Below are positions 9,600 to 16,561 of a DNA stretch of 64,000 bases, piece by piece. Both the position numbers and the translations under genes were made by a program. Source of the stretch: Gammaproteobacteria bacterium (lineage in GTDB: Bacteria; Pseudomonadota; Gammaproteobacteria; Pseudomonadales; Pseudohongiellaceae); the NCBI GenBank assembly GCA_030682575.1, contig JAUXNX010000019.1:124001-188000 (forward strand), read 5' to 3'. The notes under the pieces were generated by a model. The model searched no databases and was not told where the DNA came from. It was given only the letters and a program-made list of their open reading frames with translations. Numbering within the stretch: position 1 is the stretch's first letter; the number at the start of each line of letters is the position of its first letter.

Positions 9600-10766
9600 A
9601 TGACTTCCTCTGCGGATCTGCTGACCCATCTTGATGCGCTGATCCGCCTTCCCAGTGTCAGCTCGGCCAATCCTGCATTGGATACCAGTAATGCTCCCGT
9701 GATCGAATACCTCGCGCAATGCTTCGAAGATCTCGGATTCACCACCGAGATAATCAAAAGCCCCGGTACCTCACCAGAAACGGCAGGCAATACAAAGTTG
9801 AATCTGATTGCGACGCTTGGCAGTGGGCCGGGTGGACTCGTGCTCGCAGGGCACACTGACACTGTCCCGCTGGACGAAGCACTGTGGACCGTGAATCCAT
9901 TCCGGTTGACAGAAAAGGACGGACGACTTTACGGTCTTGGCAGCACCGATATGAAAGGATTCTTTCCGCTCGTGATGGAAGCGGCGAAAGAGTTTCAGGG
10001 CGCCGTCATCAAGCAACCGCTGATCGTACTCGCTACGGCTGACGAAGAGACTTCGATGCAGGGCGCGCGCACCATCGCTGAACTCGGCAGACCGAAGGCG
10101 CGCTGTGCCATCATCGGCGAACCCACGGGCATGCGACCCATCAATGCCCACAAGGGCATCATGATGGAATCCATCGATCTGCTCGGTCAGAGCGGCCACT
10201 CCTCCGACCCGGATCTGGGCAGAAACGCACTCGATGCGATGCACGCTGTCATCAGTGAACTGATCCAGTTCCGACAAGATTTACAAGAGCGTTACCAGAA
10301 TCCGATTTTCACCATTCCGCGCCCAACCCTGAACCTCGGTTGCATCCACGGCGGTGACAATCCCAATCGCATCTGCGGTCAGTGCCGTCTTGAATACGAC
10401 ATCCGGCTGCTTCCCGGGATGGAGATCGGCGCGATGCGCGAAGAAGTGCGCCGCCGAGTAATCCCCATCGCCGAACGCTTCGGCGTCATCGCCACACTCA
10501 AACCTTTATTCGCTGGCCTCCCCGCCTTCATGACCGCCCCGGACAATGAACTGGTCCGTACCGCTGAACGCCTCACGGGCAACAGCGCCGCCACAGTCGC
10601 CTTCGGCACCGAAGGCCCGCTGCTCCAGAAGCTGGGCATGGACACGATCATCCTCGGCCCCGGCGACATCGACCAGGCCCATCAACCCGACGAATACCTC
10701 TCCCTCGACCGCATCCAGCCGTGCATCAACGTGTTGAAGAAACTGATTAAACATTACTGCATCTAG
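9600..10766 (+). CDS. argE: Acetylornithine deacetylase (ArgE)
   Basis: M20-family zinc amidohydrolase of 388 aa that removes acetate from N-acetyl-L-ornithine. Metal-site segments are LAGHTDTVPLDE, LYGLGSTDMKGFFP, ATADEETSMQGAR and IIGEPTGMRPINAHKG; the distal histidine lies in GPGDIDQAHQPDEYLSLDRI. The lid/dimerisation insert includes SGHSSDP and NRICGQCRLEYDIRLLPGM. The ATG follows the dehydratase stop by one base. It is followed by a structured repeat and then argA, so argE and argA sit together although the repeat may separate their transcripts. Confidence 0.94.
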   Translation: MTSSADLLTHLDALIRLPSVSSANPALDTSNAPVIEYLAQCFEDLGFTTEIIKSPGTSPETAGNTKLNLIATLGSGPGGLVLAGHTDTVPLDEALWTVNPFRLTEKDGRLYGLGSTDMKGFFPLVMEAAKEFQGAVIKQPLIVLATADEETSMQGARTIAELGRPKARCAIIGEPTGMRPINAHKGIMMESIDLLGQSGHSSDPDLGRNALDAMHAVISELIQFRQDLQERYQNPIFTIPRPTLNLGCIHGGDNPNRICGQCRLEYDIRLLPGMEIGAMREEVRRRVIPIAERFGVIATLKPLFAGLPAFMTAPDNELVRTAERLTGNSAATVAFGTEGPLLQKLGMDTIILGPGDIDQAHQPDEYLSLDRIQPCINVLKKLIKHYCI

Positions 10767-10796
10767 CCAATTCATGAATTACGTGCTGAACCAGGA

Positions 10797-10912
10797 GGGG
10801 CGCGTGTCGGGTGCCAGCAACGGTGACCGTCAGCCGCCAGGGACGGCGGATGACGAGCCCCCATGGATGGGTTCACGGCGTGTCACCGTTGCTGGCACCC
10901 GACACGCGCCCC
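10797..10912. repeat. Long hairpin repeat, copy 1 (conserved core, private arms)
   Basis: Perfect 31-bp inverted repeat: left arm 10797-10827 begins GGGGCGCGTGTC and right arm 10882-10912 ends GACACGCGCCCC. The 54-nt inner part holds a second, shorter stem (CGTCAGCCGCC against GGCGGATGACG, one G-A mismatch) closed by the loop AGGGA, followed by GAGCCCC, CATGGATGGGTTCACGGCGT. The same inner part recurs at 13519-13590 between quite different arms. It lies 30 bp after the argE stop and 56 bp before argA. No T-run follows, so it is not a standard intrinsic terminator, though it could block transcription or protect mRNA ends. Function unknown. Confidence 0.9.
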
Positions 10913-10968
10913 AACCACTGAACAGAAAATAATTCATAACATCAATCAAATAGACTATATTCACCGCC

Positions 10969-12294
10969 ATGAAAAATCTGCCTGAGTACATCGACTGGTT
11001 CAGACACTCTTCCAGCTACATCAATGCACACCGCAAGAAGGTGTTCGTTGTACTGTTGCCGGGGGAGGCGCTCGCGCATGAGAATTTCTACAATATTGTG
11101 CATGACATCACACTGCTGCACAGTCTCGGCGTGAAACTCGTACTGGTGCATGGTGCGCGTCCGCAGATCAATGCGGCGCTGGAATCGGCCGGTATCGAGT
11201 CAACTTACCACAAGGGGCTGCGCATCACCGATGCCATCAGCCTGCAGATCATCAAGCAGATCATTGGTGCGCTGAGTGTTGATGTAGAAGCACTGTTCTC
11301 GATGGGACTCGCGAACTCGCCGATGCATGGTGCAGATATCAAGCTGTCGCGTGGCAACTTCATCACTGCCAGACCACTCGGCGTTCTCGACGGCATTGAT
11401 CACGCGCTGACCGGCGTGGTGAGAAAGGTGAATGCCGATGCCATTCAGCAGCATCTGGACAGAAACAACATTGTGCTCGTCTCCAATCTTGGTTACTCGC
11501 CAACCGGAGAAGTATTCAACCTTTCCCCGGAAGAAGTCGCGACCGAAGCAGCCATAGCGCTGCAGGCAGAGAAATTGATTCTGTTCATTCCGCAGCCCGG
11601 CATCATGGACAGCAACAGTCACATGGTTAGCACGTTGAGTCCTGCGTCCGCACAGGAGGTTCTCGCTGCTGTTGAATCCAATGATGACAACAAGGCCAAT
11701 GGTGTTGCTCAGGCACTGGCGGCCGCGATCAAGGCCTGTCGCCACAACGTGCACAGAAGTCATCTGATCAGCTTCGCGCAGAATGGTGCGCTGATTGAAG
11801 AACTGTTCACGCGGGACGGTTGCGGGACACTCGTCTCCAAGGACACTTTCGAGATGCTGCGTCCGGCCACCATTGACGATGTGGGTGGCATTCTTGAATT
11901 GATAGAACCACTGGAGGATGCTGGAGTTCTTGTGCATCGCTCGCGCGAATTGCTGGAAGCAGAAATCGGATTCTTCTACGTCATCGAGCGCGAAGGGATG
12001 ATCATCGCCTGCGCCGCGCTATACCCGCTCGACACACAGTGTGGCGAGATTGCCTGCATTGCGATTCACAAGGATTACCAGGATAGCGGGCGTGGAGAAC
12101 ATTTGCTGAAGGCACTGGAAACTCAGGCCAGGAAGAACGGCCTCTCGCAGGTCATCGTCCTGACGACGCAGACCACTCACTGGTTCATGGAGAAAGGCTT
12201 CGTACCAGTTGCCGTTGCCGAGCTGCCGGAGAAGAAACAGGAAATGTACAACTACCAGCGCAACTCCAAGGCGCTGAGGAAACCTCTGAACTAG
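10969..12294 (+). CDS. argA: N-acetylglutamate synthase (ArgA)
   Basis: Acetylates glutamate with acetyl-CoA, the first step of arginine synthesis. The protein has an amino-acid-kinase-like domain over roughly residues 1-290 (LVLVHGARPQINAAL, VLVSNLGYSPTGEVFNL) and a C-terminal GNAT domain (YQDSGRGEHLLKALE, WFMEKGFVPV), the two-domain layout of classical ArgA, at 441 aa. There is no Shine-Dalgarno in front of the ATG. A TATATT hexamer ends only eight bases upstream, so a leaderless transcript is possible, but this is weak. Arginine feedback is usual for the family and acts through the kinase-like domain. Confidence 0.95.
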   Translation: MKNLPEYIDWFRHSSSYINAHRKKVFVVLLPGEALAHENFYNIVHDITLLHSLGVKLVLVHGARPQINAALESAGIESTYHKGLRITDAISLQIIKQIIGALSVDVEALFSMGLANSPMHGADIKLSRGNFITARPLGVLDGIDHALTGVVRKVNADAIQQHLDRNNIVLVSNLGYSPTGEVFNLSPEEVATEAAIALQAEKLILFIPQPGIMDSNSHMVSTLSPASAQEVLAAVESNDDNKANGVAQALAAAIKACRHNVHRSHLISFAQNGALIEELFTRDGCGTLVSKDTFEMLRPATIDDVGGILELIEPLEDAGVLVHRSRELLEAEIGFFYVIEREGMIIACAALYPLDTQCGEIACIAIHKDYQDSGRGEHLLKALETQARKNGLSQVIVLTTQTTHWFMEKGFVPVAVAELPEKKQEMYNYQRNSKALRKPLN

Positions 12295-12404
12295 AGAGCT
12301 GTCCAATCGGGTCTCTTGCCATCAAACCCTGTTCACTCACAAACGTTTGCTACCAGACCTCATTTTTGATCACAACCCTACTTACACAACAAGGAGATCG
12401 ACTC

Positions 12405-13337
12405 ATGAAGAAACTTATCCTCACCAGCGTGCTGACACTGGCTGCCAGTACAACTGCAATGGCTCAGGCACCAGCGGCTGCCAATGGACCATTCGTCGCC
12501 GGAGGGCCGCTTGGCACGATCAATGAAGCAGGCGTCGCCATGCCAATGTCCAGCAATGTGAAAGTGTATGGCAGCTTCCGCACCGCAGAGAGCTGCACGT
12601 TCGACCCGGCCCGCAACCTGATTCTCGCCATGAACAACGGCATTCCTCAGAACCTGCAGGAAAACGACGGTTTTGTATCGTTGATCAATCCTGATGGCAG
12701 TGTGCATACCTCCAAGTGGATCGGCGCAACACGCGATGGCCTGACTCTGAACCAACCACTGGGCAGTGCAATCAACAATGGCGTTCTCTATGCGGTGGAC
12801 ATTGATACCGTGCGTATGTTCGATCTGGCTACCGGTCAACCGATGGGCGCCGTGACAGTCCCTGAAGCCACTGGCCTGAACGGTGTAGGCGTTGCCCCCG
12901 ATGGTACTGTGTACGCATCCAACACTGGAGGCACACAACGCATCTACAAAGTGACGCCCTCTGGTCAGACATCAGTATTCGCAGAAGGAGCACCACTGGC
13001 ATCACCGAATGGTGTAGCGATCGATAACGATGGCAACATCGTGGTGGTAAACGTAGCGGACAACGCGGTCATTACCTTCAATCCTGCTGGTGAAGTGGTG
13101 ATGACGGAGCATGCGGCCGAAGGTGGCAATGATGGTCTGGTAATAATGAGAGATGGCACCAAGTACGTGAGCAGTGTGCGCTTCGGCAGTGTGTCACGAA
13201 TTCGTCCGGGGCAGGCTGCGGAAGTGATTGCAACCGGCATCCCGTCAGCAGCATCCATGTGCTACGACTCGATCCAGAATCAACTGGTCATCCCGATGAA
13301 CCAGAACAATGCATTGGCATTTATTCCGCTGAATTGA
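12405..13337 (+). CDS. Exported SMP-30/gluconolactonase-like beta-propeller protein
   Basis: A 310-aa exported protein; MKKLILTSVLTLAASTTAMAQA is a clear signal peptide cleaved after AMA or MAQA. The mature part has repeated propeller-type segments: CTFDPARNLILAMNNG, LNGVGVAPDGTVYASNTGG, PNGVAIDNDGNIVVVN, SMCYDSIQNQLVIPMNQNN. This suits the SMP-30/NHL class of six-bladed propellers. The ATG at 12405 was preferred over an earlier in-frame start because it has AAGGAG and opens the signal peptide. Substrate and enzymatic activity cannot be told. It stands alone between argA and the repeat cluster at 13.3-13.6 kb. Confidence 0.83.
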   Translation: MKKLILTSVLTLAASTTAMAQAPAAANGPFVAGGPLGTINEAGVAMPMSSNVKVYGSFRTAESCTFDPARNLILAMNNGIPQNLQENDGFVSLINPDGSVHTSKWIGATRDGLTLNQPLGSAINNGVLYAVDIDTVRMFDLATGQPMGAVTVPEATGLNGVGVAPDGTVYASNTGGTQRIYKVTPSGQTSVFAEGAPLASPNGVAIDNDGNIVVVNVADNAVITFNPAGEVVMTEHAAEGGNDGLVIMRDGTKYVSSVRFGSVSRIRPGQAAEVIATGIPSAASMCYDSIQNQLVIPMNQNNALAFIPLN

Positions 13338-13341
13338 TTTA

Positions 13342-13445
13342 TAGTTGATAGAACTCCGCATGCCGGTTTGTGGTGCGGGGGGGGGGGTTGACATGTCTTG
13401 CTTTTGGAAATGCCGGACACCAACCACAACCGCGACTATCAACTA
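13342..13445. repeat. Imperfect inverted repeat with an 11-G tract in its loop
   Basis: Outer arms TAGTTGATAG (13342-13351) and CTATCAACTA (13436-13445) are perfectly complementary. Inside them GGTTTGTGGTG (13365-13375) can pair partly with CACCAACCACAACC (13418-13431), and TGCCGG occurs at 13361 and again at 13411. The loop carries eleven consecutive Gs (13377-13387) and a GACATGTC palindrome. It begins five bases after the SMP-30-like stop, so it might act as a 3' structure for that transcript. It is unrelated in sequence to the repeat that follows at 13489. Confidence 0.6.
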
Positions 13446-13488
13446 AGTACGACAGACATGTATTTCAGAATTACGCACAGAGCTTGAG

Positions 13489-13620
13489 GAGCGTGCTGAC
13501 GTTACCCGCTGCTGTGACCGTCGGCCGCCAGGGACGGCGGACGACGAGCCCCTTTATGCCCGCACGGGTACATGGATGGGTTCACGGCGTGTCACAGCAG
13601 TGGGTAACGTCAGCACGCTC
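13489..13620. repeat. Long hairpin repeat, copy 2
   Basis: Left arm 13489-13518 (begins GAGCGTGCTGAC) pairs with right arm 13591-13620 (ends GTCAGCACGCTC) over 30 bp; the single non-Watson-Crick position would be a G-U pair in RNA. The inner part matches copy 1: CGTCGGCCGCC / AGGGA / CGGCGGACGACG, GAGCCCC, CATGGATGGGTTCACGGCGT. It differs by an 18-nt insert after GAGCCCC that contains its own small hairpin (CCCG-CA-CGGG). The arms share no evident sequence with those of copy 1 apart from the terminal GTGAC/GTCAC. It sits between convergent genes and its last two bases fall in the folA stop codon. Confidence 0.9.
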
Positions 13621-14137
13621 ATTCCACTGAAACGGTTTTACGTTCGAGGATGATGAAACTGTAATCGTAGGGATTGGGATCAGAGGCCTGATGATCTTCG
13701 CGGGTGAGCTCTTGCCACTCGTCGAGATTGAAAGCGGGGAAATGCGCGTCGCCGTCTACGTCGGCATGCACTTGAGTCATGTAGAGACGATCTGCACGCG
13801 GGAGTGCCAGAGCGTAGATTTCTGCACCACCAATCACTACAACTTCTTCTGCACCGTCGATCAGCGAAATATTTTCAGCGAGAGAGAGCGCATCATCGAG
13901 TGTGTGAACTACTTTCACACCGTCAGCATGAAATGTCCTGTCGCGGGTAATGACGATATTGGTGCGACCCGGCAACGGGCGACCAATGGAATCCCATGTC
14001 TTCCGACCCATGATGATCGGCTTGCCCATCGTTACGCGCTTGAAATATTTCATGTCTTCAGGCAAAAGCCATGGCAGTGCGTTATTGCGGCCAATGGTGC
14101 GATTACGGGCCATGGCCCAGATCAGGGCGAGTTTCAT
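13619..14137 (-). CDS. folA: Dihydrofolate reductase
   Basis: Reduces dihydrofolate to tetrahydrofolate with NADPH, restoring the folate oxidised by ThyA. Family motifs: LIWAMARNRTIGRNNALPW, LPEDMKYFKRVTMGKPIIMG, RKTWDSIGRPLPGRTNIVITRD, EEVVVIGGAEIYALALPRA. At 172 aa it is typical of bacterial type I enzymes. It begins 12 bp after thyA and is the last gene of the rppH-ptsP-lgt-thyA-folA run. Its stop codon touches the right arm of the hairpin repeat, which may serve as the 3' end of the transcript. Confidence 0.96.
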   Translation of the reverse strand: MKLALIWAMARNRTIGRNNALPWLLPEDMKYFKRVTMGKPIIMGRKTWDSIGRPLPGRTNIVITRDRTFHADGVKVVHTLDDALSLAENISLIDGAEEVVVIGGAEIYALALPRADRLYMTQVHADVDGDAHFPAFNLDEWQELTREDHQASDPNPYDYSFIILERKTVSVE

Positions 14138-14149
14138 TGGCTACACCTT

Positions 14150-14944
14150 TCAGATGGCAACTGGCGCCTTGATATGCGGGTGTGATTCGTATCCAACAAT
14201 CTCGAAATCATCGTAGAGATAACTGAAAATATCTTCCGGCTTGCGTTTGATGTTCAGACGCGGCAACGGCATCGGATCACGGCTGAGTTGCAGACGAGCC
14301 TGCTCCAGATGATTGCTGTAAAGATGCGTGTCGCCACCGGTCCAGACGAAATCACCCACCTCCAGATCACACTGCTGCGCTACCATGTGCGTGAGCAAAG
14401 CGTAGGAGGCAATATTGAACGGCACTCCAAGAAATGTATCCGCTGATCGCTGGTACAACTGGCACGACAATTTTCCGTTCGCCACATAGAACTGGAATAG
14501 AGAATGACACGGTGGCAATGCCATCTGATCCACATAGGCCGGATTATAGGCGACGACCATCAGGCGGCGTGAGTCCGGATTGCGGCGAATCTGTTCGATG
14601 AGCTTGCTGATCTGGTCGACTGACTGACCGTCTGGGCCAGGCCAGGAGCGCCACTGGAATCCATACACCGGACCCAGATCACCATTCTCATCTGCCCACT
14701 CATCCCAAATCGAGACGCCATTCTCCTTCAGATAACGAATGTTCGTGTCGCCCGTCAGGAACCACAGCAGTTCGTGAATGATAGAGCGCAGATGCAGCTT
14801 CTTTGTCGTCAGCAGTGGAAAGCCCTGGGCCAGATCAAAACGCATCTGATGTCCGAAAACCGAGAGCGTGCCGGTGCCGGTCCGATCAGTCTTGGTCGCT
14901 CCTTCATCGAGAATTCGTTGCAGCAGGTCGAGATATTGTTTCAT
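14150..14944 (-). CDS. thyA: Thymidylate synthase
   Basis: Methylates dUMP to dTMP using 5,10-methylene-THF. The catalytic cysteine is in [13 protein letters not shown]; other landmarks are [83 protein letters not shown] and [13 protein letters not shown]. The length, 264 aa, equals the E. coli enzyme. It follows lgt by 25 bp and precedes folA by 12 bp, so the three are probably translated from one message. Confidence 0.97.
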   Translation of the reverse strand: MKQYLDLLQRILDEGATKTDRTGTGTLSVFGHQMRFDLAQGFPLLTTKKLHLRSIIHELLWFLTGDTNIRYLKENGVSIWDEWADENGDLGPVYGFQWRSWPGPDGQSVDQISKLIEQIRRNPDSRRLMVVAYNPAYVDQMALPPCHSLFQFYVANGKLSCQLYQRSADTFLGVPFNIASYALLTHMVAQQCDLEVGDFVWTGGDTHLYSNHLEQARLQLSRDPMPLPRLNIKRKPEDIFSYLYDDFEIVGYESHPHIKAPVAI

Positions 14945-14969
14945 GAATTATTCAGCTCACTCGCGAGGG

Positions 14970-15776
14970 TCAATGCTTGCGCTGCTCGGCCGCAGCATTC
15001 TCTGAACGGTAGGCAATCGTCATCAGTACGATTCCGGCGATGATCATCGGCAGCGACAATATCTGACCCATGGTCATCCAGTCCAGCGCCACAAAACCAA
15101 TCCAGCTATCCGGCTCCCGATAGAATTCTACAAAGAAGCGTTGGCAACCATAACCGATTCCGAACAATCCGGACACGGAATAAAGCGGACGCGGCCGGGA
15201 TGCGAACCACCACATTATGCTGAACAGGACGACCCCCTCCAGTGCGAACTGGTACAACTGCGAAGCGTGGCGAGGAAACTCGTCGACGTGGGGAAATACC
15301 ATGCCCCATGGCACATCTGTCTGCCGACCCCACAACTCTCCGCCAATGAAATTGCCCAGCCTTCCGGCACCCAGTCCGAATGGCGCCAATGGCGCGATGA
15401 AGTCGAGCACCTCAAAGTAGCGTTTCCCGATCTTGCCGGCATACCAGTACAGCGCAGCCATCACGCCAAGAAAGCCACCATGGAAGGACATACCTCCTTC
15501 CCACACACGCAGCACCCACAGTGGATCACCGAGCATCTTGTCAAAATTGTAGAACAGCGCAGAACCGATGCGCCCGCCCACCACAGCACCCATGGCACCG
15601 TAGAACACCAGATCGGCAATCTGCTCATCCGTCCACAACCCGGGAGTTCGTCGTGCGCGAAGACGCGCCAAAAGCCACGCGCCACCAAAAGCAACGATGT
15701 ACATGATGCCGTACCAATGCACTGTCAGCGGGCCGAGCGAGAAGGCAACGGGGTCGAATTGCGGATACATCAGCAT
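14970..15776 (-). CDS. lgt: Phosphatidylglycerol-prolipoprotein diacylglyceryl transferase
   Basis: Inner-membrane enzyme that transfers diacylglyceryl from phosphatidylglycerol to the lipobox cysteine of prolipoproteins. The Lgt signature is plain: GLGAGRLGNFIGGELWGRQTD, with HWYGIMYIVAFGGAWLLAR near the N-terminus and the essential-type region GGMSFHGGFLG. Seven or so hydrophobic segments are spread over 268 aa. Gene order ptsP-lgt-thyA matches E. coli, except that a small regulator gene is inserted upstream here. Confidence 0.96.
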   Translation of the reverse strand: MLMYPQFDPVAFSLGPLTVHWYGIMYIVAFGGAWLLARLRARRTPGLWTDEQIADLVFYGAMGAVVGGRIGSALFYNFDKMLGDPLWVLRVWEGGMSFHGGFLGVMAALYWYAGKIGKRYFEVLDFIAPLAPFGLGAGRLGNFIGGELWGRQTDVPWGMVFPHVDEFPRHASQLYQFALEGVVLFSIMWWFASRPRPLYSVSGLFGIGYGCQRFFVEFYREPDSWIGFVALDWMTMGQILSLPMIIAGIVLMTIAYRSENAAAEQRKH

Positions 15777-15923
15777 GGCAGGTCAGTTCGGGTCAGGGGC
15801 TTGGAATGCAGGCCTGCAATATTGAAAAGCAGGGGTGCTCAGGTGTGGTGATGCTCCCCCATGGCCAGACGCATTGTCAAGATCAAATCGGGTGGACACA
15901 TGGCAGACGACAGCGTATAGCGC

Positions 15924-16241
15924 TCAATCCAACAGATCGAGCAGCGCCTTTTTCTTTTCGAGAGACAATTCCTGAAACTTTTGTATCAGTTTCAGAGCGG
16001 ATTCATCCAATTTCACTTCTGATGGCGCCATACCGATCCGCTCGACATCGCTCTGAGCACCATCTTTTGCCACGAATTGCTCAAGCAACAGCGTAATCTC
16101 GGAGTTCATGCTGCGACGATTCTTGCGGGAGATGGCTGCCAACTGTTCGTGATATCCCTTCGGCAGGCGCAACACGAATTTATAATCCTGCTGACTGGGA
16201 TCACACTCACGGGCTGATTGGGCGTAGTTGCTTCGAGGCAT
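15924..16241 (-). CDS. Arc-type ribbon-helix-helix DNA-binding protein
   Basis: About 105 aa from the ATG of MPRSNYAQSARE; a longer frame would add 19 residues but that segment looks non-coding. The core YKFVLRLPKGYHEQLAAISRKNRRSMNSEITLLLEQF matches the Arc/MetJ ribbon-helix-helix fold: a beta strand, then two helices with the N-S-E-I segment typical of Arc. A C-terminal helical tail (LKLIQKFQELSLEKKKALLDLLD) may mediate oligomerisation. An AAGGAAG lies 11 bases upstream of the ATG. It sits between ptsP and lgt, which are usually adjacent. Whether it regulates those genes is unknown. Confidence 0.8.
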   Translation of the reverse strand: MPRSNYAQSARECDPSQQDYKFVLRLPKGYHEQLAAISRKNRRSMNSEITLLLEQFVAKDGAQSDVERIGMAPSEVKLDESALKLIQKFQELSLEKKKALLDLLD

Positions 16242-16298
16242 TGTGTAATTTACTTCCTTGTGGCCGAACACGACAGTCAGAACTTGCGCTGTCTGCAA

Positions 16299-16561
16299 AA
16301 CACTTGAATTGAATTGTTGAGAATACGCAATCGGAACTGCTACCCGATTAGTCTATTGGAATGAGGCTGACGATTCCATCCATAGATTCGTCAGGTCTCG
16401 ATATATCCCTATGCCGCTCTCATCCAAGAGCTATCCTGACTGGGCATTATCCTGATATACGTGGACATTTCTGTAGGAATTTTGCCATACCTGCAGAATA
16501 AATGAGGATTCAGTCTTGAAAATCTGTCTTTCCGCCGACCATCCTCCCTTTAACCACTACT
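16299..16561. other. Non-coding gap between ptsP and the Arc-type gene
   Basis: About 260 bp, AT-richer than its surroundings, holding the 3' side of ptsP and the promoter side of the Arc-type gene. Short tracts such as GTCTATTGGAATGAGG and repeated CCATAGATTCG/CAGGTCTCG words were seen but no convincing ORF, long hairpin or RNA gene. A promoter for the downstream Arc-type gene is likely here, but no unambiguous -35/-10 pair could be chosen. Confidence 0.4.

Noticed and set aside
13377-13416. G11 followed by TTGACA as a promoter
   Set aside because: No acceptable -10 at 16-18 bp (TGCCGG there) and no gene downstream in that direction.
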